From Alphaproteobacteria bacterium (GTDB taxonomy: Bacteria; Pseudomonadota; Alphaproteobacteria; Micropepsales; Micropepsaceae): a stretch of DNA of 64,000 nt. Both the position numbers and the translations under genes were made by a program. Below the pieces are notes generated by a model. That model made no database searches. It was not told the DNA's origin and saw nothing but the letters and a program-made list of their open reading frames with translations. The DNA is taken from the NCBI GenBank assembly GCA_028871795.1, contig JAGWMG010000001.1:278786-342785 (forward strand). The letters run 5' to 3'. This document shows positions 55,801-62,995 of the stretch, piece after piece (the first letter of the stretch is position 1; each line of letters starts with the position of its first letter).

Positions 55801-56265
55801 CATCCACTTAAGGATCTGTATCGAAAGGCGGCTCGGCGCATTCTAGACCAAGCGACCGGACGATCTCGGGTCGGGATATCCTTCGGTGACGTGCTGCATG
55901 TTGTCATTGATGGCCACAACATCTCGATTCCGATCGATGAGGTAGAGCGTTCCGCCAACGGGTTCACGATCCGGCGTTTGCGGACAGGGCGTCCGCCAAA
56001 AAAGCCCGATCAACGCGTGCTTCATGCGCTCATGGCGGAAGCCGGCCGACAGGCGCATGGCGGCGGAGGGCGCTTCGAGCTGCAATATCTCACCACCAAC
56101 GAGGCGGTCGGCGTTTCACTCGCCGGGGTCATGACAGATCGGCTCGAAAAGACTCGTGAGGCGCTGGCCGGCTTGGCTTGCGGTCTCTTCGCAGCCGACC
56201 CAGACAACCGCGAGAATTGTCCGCGCTGTCCGCACTACTTCATCTGTCCAGCCGTTCCACACTGA
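52885..56265 (+). CDS. ImmA/IrrE peptidase - UvrD helicase - degenerate nuclease fusion
   Basis: This is a 1126-aa three-part protein. Residues of about 1-190 are an ImmA/IrrE-type metallopeptidase with EAHEFGHLWIE (HEFGH at 86-90) and RERCANVFAREFLLP for the third ligand. From about 200 a UvrD/Rep superfamily 1 helicase follows: AGPGTGKT (221-228), LTFSNKAAREIRERV, LLVDEYQDVNR, VGDARQSIYRFRGA, VNYRSRKQI and LMTVHASKGLEFKVV. The last 220 residues resemble the AddB-type nuclease with iron-sulfur cysteines: YLGCPRRYLYQ (about C908) and NCPRCPHYFICP (C1112, C1115, C1121). The site that should read DYKTG is IRRLRTG, so nuclease activity is probably lost. It starts 3 bp after the preceding stop. 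Confidence 0.92.
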   Translation: MDSFGAVRALANMKHALMRAKAGGKSSAAALLTAARETEAVTAQSVAPDHPLLAGGDGALHRAGSARSIYISAAIDPELAAYVEAHEFGHLWIETPNDPVIVPRGSDPGTPEEPTPLGLRRVEVYSAQEHRERCANVFAREFLLPRDEARRLFIDGGQSAVSIASSLGLPTGLVHQQLAVALLLPEPASANAKAAPSERPGLDASQKKAAEHEGSPLLVEAGPGTGKTRTLIARVEHLLANHVPTPSILVLTFSNKAAREIRERVAASVPAAATELWAGTFHAFGLELVRKFGHLDGIREPVQLLDQADQLAFLERELPALGLDHYLRLHEPLLELRYILGAISRAKDEVFSPADYAAAAVRMQNAARNDEDRLKADKAGEVARVYNHYERRIRADGIVDFADLINRPIEILRKHPDICDELRTQYRHLLVDEYQDVNRASALLLKELTGDGERLWVVGDARQSIYRFRGAAPINTRDFEKDYPNGKRKPLAVNYRSRKQIVDTFGAYAKGMRVGRGRSCELEAKRGEGVNPVDCHIATDRNAEIAGIAATIAALKADGVAYRDQAVLCRTHGNLEKIALGLEAAGFPVLYLGDLFERPEIRDLLALLSFVSEPHRGGLHRVATLAPYRTPLHDVRVLLDHAAATEKTPLAALADAGALPGLSADGRRALVCLSADVASVGFKTGPGAFLCDMLFNRGALLRAHLEGNTAADQHRRLAVHQFLQFAIENDTPGEGDPKRSLLNWVRRLEVFGDERALRDPPVAVEEIDAVRLMTVHASKGLEFKVVHLPTLGAGIFPLRWQGERCPAPLGMLPTIVADDHKEEEECLFFVALSRARDHLSLSRAQRYSDKQASNPSDALKSIASRLPRACDGPPTWTGRLPDVIDTGERADLKVTVREHDGGDIELYLGCPRRYLYQVVLGLSGSREDNGYVRFHRAVYRVLRWMGGQGDVIETGALMAEFERAWSDIGPFDHPLKDLYRKAARRILDQATGRSRVGISFGDVLHVVIDGHNISIPIDEVERSANGFTIRRLRTGRPPKKPDQRVLHALMAEAGRQAHGGGGRFELQYLTTNEAVGVSLAGVMTDRLEKTREALAGLACGLFAADPDNRENCPRCPHYFICPAVPH

Positions 56266-56366
56266 GCGCAACACAGGCGACTTTCCGGTTTTCCAGGGGC
56301 GCTGCGACTAACCCTTTAGAGCGTCCACTCCAATGGTGGGATGGACCAATAAGAAGGGTTCGCACA

Positions 56367-56882
56367 ATGCGTCCGATTGACGTTTTTATCCAAGGCGAGG
56401 GTCTCGCCGACATCATGGTCGCCAGCACGGCGCCGCACCACAGCCTCGCCGAAGTACTCGCCGCCCTCGAACATCCGATCCTGAAGGAAGAAGGTTTCCT
56501 CGTCTTTATCGAAGACGTGCCGGTGCCGCTCGATCCTGAAACGATCGTCGAGGAACTGTTGCCACTTGCCACCGCTGACGACGCGATCCTTGTTCCGTTG
56601 CGCCTCCATGTCAGTCACTGCCATCATATCGACGTTTCGGTGCGCTTCAACGGCGAGGACGCAAAGCGACGGTTCCCGCCGAGCACGACCATCGCACGCG
56701 TTCATCACTGGGCGGCCCGGCGCGCGTTTCATCTGGCGCCGCGCGACGCCGCCGAGCATGTCTTGCAGCTTCAGGGCTCGACCAAGCGTCCCGATCGGGA
56801 TGTGCATCTCGGGTCGTTGACGGATCGCAAGATTTGCGCCGTGGCCTTTGACCTCGTTCCCCGCAAGCGGGTGGAGGGCTGA
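56367..56882 (+). CDS. bilA: Tandem ubiquitin-like modifier (BilA-like)
   Basis: This 171-aa protein has two beta-grasp domains: residues 3-80 ([31 protein letters not shown]...) and 86-165 ([36 protein letters not shown]...[20 protein letters not shown]). The chain ends with ...RVEG, a terminal glycine as needed for activation by an E1 enzyme. Order and context (E2, JAB, E1 directly after) match the Bil system, where BilA is conjugated to targets such as phage tail protein. A 101-bp gap with an AGAAGGG ribosome site separates it from the fusion gene. The track start at 56178 is spurious. Confidence 0.85.
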   Translation: MRPIDVFIQGEGLADIMVASTAPHHSLAEVLAALEHPILKEEGFLVFIEDVPVPLDPETIVEELLPLATADDAILVPLRLHVSHCHHIDVSVRFNGEDAKRRFPPSTTIARVHHWAARRAFHLAPRDAAEHVLQLQGSTKRPDRDVHLGSLTDRKICAVAFDLVPRKRVEG

Positions 56883-56884
56883 GC

Positions 56885-57358
56885 ATGGGGGACGCGATTT
56901 CGCCCGCGGAGGCTGTCTTCCGCAACCATCTGTCCGGTGGTCGTTTTCGCAACGGAGCGGCTACCGGACGCTGGCGCTCGGTGTCGGTGACGTGGCCGCA
57001 CGCTGTGTTCGGGGTGCGCGCCGCAGATGGCATCGAATACGGGCTGCGGTTTGAATGCAGTGACTATCCGCGTACGCCGCCAACGGCGCAGCCCTGGGAT
57101 CTCGATCAGAACACTCCGCTCAGTCACAATCTGTGGCCGAGCGGCCGGGAGCGTGTGCCGCTGGCCTTCAATCCGGGCTGGAAGAACGGCACCTGCCTCT
57201 ACCTTCCGTGTGATCGTCAATCTATCGAGGGCCACGCGAACTGGTATCAGCTTCATCCCAGCCTGATCTGGGATCCCGCAGCTGGAATTGTTCACTACCT
57301 TCGCGTCGTCGCCGACCTCCTAAACTCCGGTGACTACGGAGGCCGCCGTGCAGCCTGA
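56885..57358 (+). CDS. bilB: E2-like ubiquitin-conjugating protein (BilB-like)
   Basis: This 157-aa UBC-fold protein would receive the modifier as a thioester and pass it to targets. The strand meander and [12 protein letters not shown] (residues 61-72, the E2 YP-xx-PP region) are followed by [12 protein letters not shown] (100-110), matching G-x-x-C-L of E2 active sites, so C104 is the likely catalytic cysteine and C109 an alternative. [23 protein letters not shown] forms the C-terminal helix. It starts 2 bp after the bilA stop and overlaps bilC. Confidence 0.85.
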   Translation: MGDAISPAEAVFRNHLSGGRFRNGAATGRWRSVSVTWPHAVFGVRAADGIEYGLRFECSDYPRTPPTAQPWDLDQNTPLSHNLWPSGRERVPLAFNPGWKNGTCLYLPCDRQSIEGHANWYQLHPSLIWDPAAGIVHYLRVVADLLNSGDYGGRRAA

Positions 57359-57833
57359 TCCCCGTCTTCGTCTGACACGGCACATGTGGACGGAACTGAC
57401 CGGTGAGCTCGGTCGCCGGACCGAGGGGTGCCATGAGTCCGGCGCCTTCCTTCTTGGGCGGAAAGATGAAGATGGTCGGCGAGCGCTGTCGCTTGTCTAT
57501 TACGACGAGCTTGATCCGCGGGCCTATGACTCTGGGGTCTGCATCTTGCACGCGGATGCGTTCGGACGGCTGTGGGAGCGGTGCGCCGAGCTTGGCTTGG
57601 CGGTCGTGGCTGACGTGCATGTTCACGGCTGTGGTGCCGCACAGAGCCGCGCAGACCGCGAAAACCCGATGATCGCGCGGCCGGGCCATCTGGCGTTGAT
57701 TCTTCCTCTCATGGCGCGGGTGCCTGTCCGCCGATGGGCGGTCGGACTCTACGAATATCTAGGCGATCACAGGTGGCGCGCACACGGGGGGTGCAATGTC
57801 GCCCGCGTTTTGAAGATCGAGGATAAACCATGA
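57348..57833 (+). CDS. bilC: JAB/JAMM deubiquitinase-like peptidase (BilC-like)
   Basis: This 161-aa MPN/JAMM-domain zinc peptidase has a glutamate in [10 protein letters not shown] (E30) and [17 protein letters not shown] (H91, H93, S100, D103). Compared with the usual HxHPx6SxxD, one residue is missing between the second histidine and the serine. It would process or remove the ubiquitin-like modifier. GTG 57348 has GGAGG five bases upstream; GTG 57330 is less likely. It overlaps bilB by 11 bp and bilD by 4 bp. Confidence 0.86.
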   Translation: MQPDPRLRLTRHMWTELTGELGRRTEGCHESGAFLLGRKDEDGRRALSLVYYDELDPRAYDSGVCILHADAFGRLWERCAELGLAVVADVHVHGCGAAQSRADRENPMIARPGHLALILPLMARVPVRRWAVGLYEYLGDHRWRAHGGCNVARVLKIEDKP

Positions 57834-59185
57834 CGCATTTGGAAGAGGTCGCCGATCGCCTGAACCGAATGGTCAAGCTGGCACTCGACACCGGTGAGGC
57901 GTCGAGCCTTGAGGAAGCCCAGCGAATTTTCGCAGGATACCGCCTGCAGATCATCGTTGGGGCTGATGTGGCGCAGGAGCCGGTGTTGCAGGCTGCGTTG
58001 TTGACGGCGGTGAATTGTGCGGTGCGCACTTTGCTGGGTGGTGTCACCGTGGTTGGCGCCACCGGTGCGTTGCGGGTTCTGCTGCCGCCTTTCGGCGACC
58101 TCGAAGAAGCGATTGTGGGATTGGGTGGCCGATTGATCAGGGAAACCAACCCCGAGACGTCGACTTTGGTGATTGGAGAGGTCGATGAGAAGGGTCTGGA
58201 ACCCTTGGCGATCCGGGCAACTTTTAATGAGTGGTGCGGCGGCGTCGTTCCGGTCGCCAATCACGAGCGGCTCGCGGAGACTGGTGCGTTCACGCCGGCC
58301 GGTGTCCTCGCGGGTGCGTTGGGCGTGTCAGAGATTTTTCAGAGGTTGCGTGGCGGAATGCCGATGGCCTGTCGACGTGGTGTCGGCCTCAATCTCTGGC
58401 GGCCGGAACGCGATTGGTTGCGCGGTGAGTTCGCGCCTGCGCTGGATTGTTTGCCGTCGGCGGCTTGGCTTGTCGGTCTGGGCAATCTCGGCCAAGCCTA
58501 TCTCTGGACGCTTGGATTGCTACCCTACGGGGGAGAGGGCGCCGAACTTGTGCTACAGGATATAGATGTGCTGGCACCGTCGAACCTCAGTACGTCGCTT
58601 TTGACGACGCCGGAGCGCCTCGGACGGCGCAAGACACGCGCGATGGCCGATTGGGCGGAGGTGCGGGGCTTCAAGACCGCGATCATCGAGCGCGGTTTCG
58701 GTGCCGACTTTCATATCGGTCCGCGCGAACCTCCCGTCGCGCTGATCGGCGTCGACAATGCCTTGGCACGGCAATCGGTCGAGGACGTCGGTTTCGAGCG
58801 GGTGATTGAGGCGGGCCTTGGCGGCGGACTGCAGGATTTTCTCGGTATCGATCTGCATACTTTTCCGGCATCGAAGCCAGCCCGTGAAGTCTGGCGCGAC
58901 ACTGCTGTATCCGACATCGATCTCGGACAACCGGCATATAAGGCGATGCTGGAACAATCCAAGGATCAGTGTGGGATTGTTCGGCTTGCCGGTCGGACCG
59001 TTGGGGCACCGTTTGTAGGGTCGGCGGCGGCGGCGCTGGTCATCGCAGAGCTGATGAGGCTGACGCTAGGGGGCGCGCGGTACGAGATGATCTCGTGTCA
59101 TCTCCGCGACCTCGAGGGGCGATTCGTGGTGGGCGGCAATCCCTGGTCGGCGTTCAACCCAGGCGGCATCCGGTTGGCGGCGTGA
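57830..59185 (+). CDS. bilD: E1-like activating enzyme, ThiF family (BilD-like)
   Basis: This 451-aa protein would adenylate the modifier and transfer it to the E2. The N-terminal half (1-205) is an E1-associated domain with weak family features. The ThiF-type Rossmann fold begins WLVGLGNLGQAYLWTL (GLGNLG at 216-221), then LVLQDIDVLAPSNLSTSLL (D244, D246), ERLGRRKTRAMA, and LIGVDNALAR (D309-N310). C381 in SKDQCGIVRLAGRTVGAPFVG is a good candidate for the catalytic cysteine. The arginine usually found after N-L-x-R is replaced (NLSTSLL). It overlaps bilC by 4 bp and closes the operon. Confidence 0.88.
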   Translation: MTHLEEVADRLNRMVKLALDTGEASSLEEAQRIFAGYRLQIIVGADVAQEPVLQAALLTAVNCAVRTLLGGVTVVGATGALRVLLPPFGDLEEAIVGLGGRLIRETNPETSTLVIGEVDEKGLEPLAIRATFNEWCGGVVPVANHERLAETGAFTPAGVLAGALGVSEIFQRLRGGMPMACRRGVGLNLWRPERDWLRGEFAPALDCLPSAAWLVGLGNLGQAYLWTLGLLPYGGEGAELVLQDIDVLAPSNLSTSLLTTPERLGRRKTRAMADWAEVRGFKTAIIERGFGADFHIGPREPPVALIGVDNALARQSVEDVGFERVIEAGLGGGLQDFLGIDLHTFPASKPAREVWRDTAVSDIDLGQPAYKAMLEQSKDQCGIVRLAGRTVGAPFVGSAAAALVIAELMRLTLGGARYEMISCHLRDLEGRFVVGGNPWSAFNPGGIRLAA

Positions 59186-59264
59186 GCGTGTGATTTCAGC
59201 GACTTAGACTTCCTGAAGGTTGAACTCCTGCATTTGCCGAAATTGCCCGTTCCTTCGCGCACTT

Positions 59265-59492
59265 TGACCATCGAAATGTCGTATCGCCGAAATGGCCCGA
59301 CAGAGACTGAAGCGCGTGCATCACCCATTTTGCGCGCCAGAGACCGTCTCTGTGGGGCGCCGTTGATTCAACGGCTGCGAATTCACCGGAAATTCTAGCC
59401 AGTTACGGCGCGCCATAAACCGTGCAAATCAACGGGCGTTAAACGGAAAAGACGTTGGCGGAGTTGCAATGATTCAAACCATCGATATGGGA
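59265..59492. repeat. tRNA-Ser-flank repeat, copy B, with decayed tRNA-Ser 3' end
   Basis: This copy matches copy C from TGACCATCGAAATGTCGTATCGCCGAAATGGCCCGACA through the palindrome CAGAGACCGTCTCTG to GCGAATTC. The next 60 bp diverge, and then TGGCGGAG...GATTCAAACCATCGATATGG (59456-59490) aligns with the tRNA-Ser T-arm and 3' end at roughly 70-75% identity. GCGAATTC to GGCGGA is again exactly 80 nt. The tRNA part is clearly non-functional. The rest of this 470-bp gap holds no gene. Confidence 0.78.
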
Positions 59493-59656
59493 TTCAATCA
59501 TTTCCGCTAACCCACGGAAATATCGGAAGAATTCCGCCTGTTCGAGACCGCCCCAACCCAAAATGCCCCGGCCACGAGGCACGTTTCATAGTATCTATCT
59601 CTAAACTTGCACGGACACCGTACGTACGCTAAAGTGGCGTCAAATTGGAGGTTGAG

Positions 59657-59932
59657 ATGGCGTCTGCTGTCGCCCGCGATGACCGGATAGAGTTGAGAGC
59701 CACCAAGGAGGAGAAGCGCCTTCTGGTGGCTGCGGCGGCTCAGGAACGGCTGGACGTCACAAGCTTTATCATGCGCCGCGTGTTGCCGGCCGCGCGCGAG
59801 TTGGTGGATCAGGCAGAGCGGATTGTTCTGTCGAAACAAGATACCGAGCGGGTCTTGGACCTGCTCGAAAATCCGCCCAGGCCCGCGCCTGCGTTGCTTG
59901 AGGCCGCGCGCCGCCGCCGTACGCGCAAGTGA
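59657..59932 (+). CDS. DUF1778 antitoxin
   Basis: This 91-aa ribbon-helix-helix antitoxin of DUF1778/TacA type has the conserved opening ARDDRIELRATKEEKRLLVAAAAQERLDVTSFIMRRVLPAA and a C-terminal toxin-binding helix LDLLENPPRPAPALLEA. It binds DNA and neutralises the GNAT toxin encoded next, whose GTG start overlaps its stop. ATG 59657 follows GGAGG; the track TTG at 59645 lies on that ribosome site. Confidence 0.93.
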   Translation: MASAVARDDRIELRATKEEKRLLVAAAAQERLDVTSFIMRRVLPAARELVDQAERIVLSKQDTERVLDLLENPPRPAPALLEAARRRRTRK

Positions 59933-60462
59933 CGGCAAGCATCGCCTGGTACGAAGAAGCGATCGCCAAGCATCACGACCGCAAGAATTTCGATTGCGGC
60001 GTGCCGGCACTCAACGAGTATCTGGATCGCTACGCTCGCCAGAACCATGAGACCGGCGGTGCGAAAACATTCGTCGCTGTGCCACCCAATGCGCCTGCTC
60101 GTGTTCTTGGGTACTATTCTATCAGCCCTGGATCGATCGAGTTCGCACGCGCGCCAGCAAAGCTCACGAAGAAACTCGGGCGTTACGACGTGCCGATCTT
60201 CCGGCTCGGCCGATTGGCGGTTTGCCTGTCGATGCAAGGAAAAGGACTTGGCGCCGATCTACTGTTTGCGGCAGGAGAGCGGGCCCTGGTCGTTGCCGCA
60301 GAAGTTGGTGGCGTGGCTCTTGCCATCGATGCGAAAGACGATCGGGCGGCCAAGTGGTACGAGCGTTTTGGTGCAGTGCCCTTGCTGGACGATCCGCTCA
60401 AGCTCATTTTGCCGCTCGACGTGATTGCAGCAGCGGTCAAGACCGTATCAAAGGATCGGTGA
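59929..60462 (+). CDS. GNAT-family toxin (TacT/AtaT-like)
   Basis: This 177-aa GCN5-type acetyltransferase toxin blocks translation by acetylating aminoacyl-tRNA. It opens with the TacT-like KHHDRKNFDCGVPALNEYLDRYARQNHETGGAKTFVAV and contains VPIFRLGRLAVCLSMQGKGLGADLLFAA, the acetyl-CoA Q/R-x-x-G-x-G/A loop, and the tyrosine in AAKWYERFGAVPL, which is essential in the family. GTG 59929 overlaps the antitoxin stop. Confidence 0.93.
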   Translation: MTASIAWYEEAIAKHHDRKNFDCGVPALNEYLDRYARQNHETGGAKTFVAVPPNAPARVLGYYSISPGSIEFARAPAKLTKKLGRYDVPIFRLGRLAVCLSMQGKGLGADLLFAAGERALVVAAEVGGVALAIDAKDDRAAKWYERFGAVPLLDDPLKLILPLDVIAAAVKTVSKDR

Positions 60463-60464
60463 CG

Positions 60465-61799
60465 TTAGCGGCGCAATTTGCCGATGCCGAGTTCGTCCCA
60501 CATCCAACGCAAATCATAACCGGCCATCGCAGATCCGCTTCCCTCCCGGGCCGCACCGTTCTCCAGAGCCTTGAGCCAGTCAACGAGCTTCTGGCGCCCT
60601 TTTGCCGTCTTCGCGGCGCGGCGCGGCGTGATGTTTCCGAGCATCGGCACCGGTTCATCCAATAGATTCACGTAGTGCCGGTCCATATTCGCATGGATGA
60701 TGGCGCGCTCTTCGTCCGGCGAGAGCCCGGACGACAATTCCTCCGATTTGCCCACGGGACGAGATGCCATCATCTCGGCGACCGTCTTGGACTCAATCGT
60801 GGGCTGGCCGACAAGACCTGCAAGAACGGGTTCGATCAGGGTCCGCCCTCTTTCCGCGCGCTCTCGGGAATTCGCTTCGAGAATAAGCGCGCGGTCGTTC
60901 ATCTCCAGCGTCCCGAGCACCACCGAGCCATCGTCGAGGGTGGTGATGATCGTCTGCTTTTCCGCAGGACGCTTCTTGCCTATGCGTCGTTCGACGCCGA
61001 TCCAGTTCCAGAACGTCTCGCTTTCCGGGCGAAGCGACGGAATCGCCGCGAGCGCAAGTCTAACGGCCTTCGCGTCGGTCCCTCGTTTCAGCGGGTAGCT
61101 TGCCGTCGTCCACACGATCTCGTCGCCGTCGCTGTTGCACAGATCCGGCAATTTCGGATGGAGCGTTCGGTCCAAAACGTCGTCGAGCCAGAGACCGATG
61201 AACATGAAAGCCGTCGTACGCAGCGTTTCCGTATCCAGTGCTACCCGTGCCTTCTTGCCCGCGTGGCGAATGGCATCAAGAACCGTCTCGCTCAGGTCGT
61301 AATCGAAAGGTAGGGCTCCACCCGACATTTCGATCCTTGAGCCGATCTGCACGATGCGCGCGGCGATCCGGTCCCATTGCTTGAGCGAATACGTTCCGGA
61401 CTTCTCGTTCACGCGTACCGGTTCGCCGTCCCGCACCAGATCGCGGGCAAGAAAAGACTCGTCCCGCACGATGTCGCTCACCTCGTAAAGGCTTATCACC
61501 GACGAACGAAGCGCCATCATGTATCTCTTGTTGGGAACGCTCTCGTTCCAGCCGCGCCGTTTCAGATAATCGTCGACGACGTTGCTGCCGTCTTCGAGTT
61601 CGCGTGTCAGGAAATCCTCGAATACGCAGCCCCACAGAACCCCGGTACGATCATCACCGATGAGATCGGGCAGATTCTCGATGGCGACACCCGCTTTCGC
61701 ACAGGGCGCTCCCAAATGAAGTGCCGTCGTTTCGTTGAACGCGTCGCGCCATTCTTCGCGCTGGCACCACTTCATCAGGCCGGAGAGGGAATGAGCCAT
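60465..61799 (-). CDS. Hypothetical protein (444 aa) with ParS/MbcA-like C-terminal motif
   Basis: This soluble protein is convergent with the GNAT toxin. The last 75 residues (DEERAIIHANMDRHYVNLLDEPVPMLGNITPRRAAKTAKGRQKLVDWLKALE) match the W/L-DEPVP-LG-TPR-AA pattern seen at the ends of SEC-C and some antitoxin-like proteins. The N-terminal and middle parts have no family I know, but DRIAARIVQIGSRIEMSGG and ALDTETLRTTAFMFIGLWLDD look well folded. It lies between repeat copies B and C, with no known partner. The start has no strong ribosome site. Confidence 0.75.
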   Translation of the reverse strand: MAHSLSGLMKWCQREEWRDAFNETTALHLGAPCAKAGVAIENLPDLIGDDRTGVLWGCVFEDFLTRELEDGSNVVDDYLKRRGWNESVPNKRYMMALRSSVISLYEVSDIVRDESFLARDLVRDGEPVRVNEKSGTYSLKQWDRIAARIVQIGSRIEMSGGALPFDYDLSETVLDAIRHAGKKARVALDTETLRTTAFMFIGLWLDDVLDRTLHPKLPDLCNSDGDEIVWTTASYPLKRGTDAKAVRLALAAIPSLRPESETFWNWIGVERRIGKKRPAEKQTIITTLDDGSVVLGTLEMNDRALILEANSRERAERGRTLIEPVLAGLVGQPTIESKTVAEMMASRPVGKSEELSSGLSPDEERAIIHANMDRHYVNLLDEPVPMLGNITPRRAAKTAKGRQKLVDWLKALENGAAREGSGSAMAGYDLRWMWDELGIGKLRR

Positions 61800-61990
61800 G
61801 CCTCAGGCTCGCCGCGAAATTTGCGCAGATCAAGCATTGAACAGTCGTGCCGAGAAAATTGCCCACAAAGAATTAGAGAATGGAGCGCCGGAACCCTTTG
61901 CGCATTCCAGCGCGACCGTGTTGCCTGTGTTGCGAAGCAACGTGGCCAGAATTCCTGTGCAGACCGAAATTCCCGTCCACTTACGCTAAT

Positions 61991-62181
61991 TGACCATCGA
62001 AATGTCGTATCGCCGAAATGGCCCGACAAAGACGAAGGCGTGTGCATCGTCCATTTGGCCCTCCAGAGACGGTCTCTGGCGTCCGAACGTGATTCAGCCA
62101 GTGCGAATTCGCGCGACATTTCCGTCGGCTGCAGCGCACAATGATTTATTCTAAGCTATTGATATTAAAGGAGAAAGGCAC
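61991..62181. repeat. tRNA-Ser-flank repeat, copy C, adjoining the intact tRNA-Ser
   Basis: This copy joins the intact tRNA gene. It starts TGACCATCGAAATGTCGTATCGCCGAAATGGCCCGACA, contains CCAGAGACGGTCTCTGG (62063-62079), GCGAATTC and ATTGATATTAAAGGAGAAA, and ends at the tRNA. Copies A and B share these blocks. ORFs crossing it in the track are not credible genes. The palindrome is conserved in all copies even where the centre base changes. Confidence 0.85.
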
Positions 62182-62275
62182 TGGCGGAGCCGGAGGGATT
62201 CGAACCCTCGATACGGTTTTTCAGCCGTATAACGGTTTAGCAAACCGCCGCCTTCAGCCTCTCGGCCACAGCTCC
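62182..62275 (-). tRNA. tRNA-Ser (anticodon GCU)
   Basis: The reverse strand folds into a full class II tRNA. It has acceptor arms GGAGCTG and CGGCTCC, a D-arm starting TGGCCGAGAGGCTGAAGGC, anticodon loop TTGCTAA with GCU, a long variable arm (ATACGG...CCGTAT), T-arm GAGGGTTCGAATCCCTC, discriminator G and encoded CCA. It reads serine codons AGC/AGU. Copies of its 3' end follow repeats A and B, marking it as an insertion target. Confidence 0.96.
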
Positions 62276-62557
62276 GCATGTGCGGCTAAGCCGCGCGCGA
62301 GGCACTCTTTGCCCGAGATCGTCGTCGGCCTCAAGCCCGCGTCCGCCTGGGGTGCCGAAAGTTGAGGTTTAACAGGGGGTAACCCGGCAGCACAGCGCAC
62401 TCTTGCAAGATTGTCGCAACGGGAGCAGCCTTCGGCACGCGGGGGTAACCGAAAGGACCTCGACGGCTCCGCCGCAAAGTTGACGGGTATTAAAGTCCGC
62501 AGCAGAAAGGTGGTGTGTCGGTGTCCAAATGCCCTTAGGGCCGTAGGAGCGACACGC

Positions 62558-62995
62558 ATGCAGGTCATACAGATTCTTCGTGTAAAAGGCCGCGAGGTCG
62601 TAACGCTGATGAGCGACGCCACCTTATCGGAGGCGACGCGTCTCTTGGCACGCAAGCGCATCGGCGCCCTTATGGTGAAGGACCGCAACGGCGCGCTCGC
62701 CGGCATTCTGTCCGAACGCGACGTCGTGCGGGCGCTGGCGGCGGAAAGTGTGTCCGCTTTGGCACGGCCCGTGAGCGCCTACATGACGCGCGACGTGGCC
62801 ACCTGCACCGAACTCGACACCGTCGAAGAGCTCATGGAAATGATGACGCAAGGCCGTTTCCGCCATGTTCCCGTCCTGGACGGGAACGACCAACTCTGCG
62901 GTCTGGTTTCGATTGGCGATGTGGTCAAGACACACATCGAGGAAACGACGCGCGAAGCAGCTAGTCTGCGCCAATACATTGCGGCGGCGGGCTGA
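62558..62995 (+). CDS. CBS-domain pair protein
   Basis: This 145-aa protein has two CBS motifs: SEATRLLARKRIGALMVKDRNGALAGILSERDVVRALA and VEELMEMMTQGRFRHVPVLDGNDQLCGLVSIGDVVKTHIEE. Such small proteins bind adenine nucleotides (AMP, ATP, NAD) and act as stand-alone energy sensors or regulators. ATG 62558 has GTAGGAG at good spacing; the track start at 62411 is too early. It lies between the tRNA and the rRNA promoter and has no obvious partner. Confidence 0.93.
   Translation: MQVIQILRVKGREVVTLMSDATLSEATRLLARKRIGALMVKDRNGALAGILSERDVVRALAAESVSALARPVSAYMTRDVATCTELDTVEELMEMMTQGRFRHVPVLDGNDQLCGLVSIGDVVKTHIEETTREAASLRQYIAAAG

Noticed and set aside
61775-62119. 114-aa minus ORF crossing repeat copy C
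   Set aside because: It translates the repeat (GHFGDTTFRWS-like) and ends within another gene's start; the same phrase type in the other copies is in different frames.
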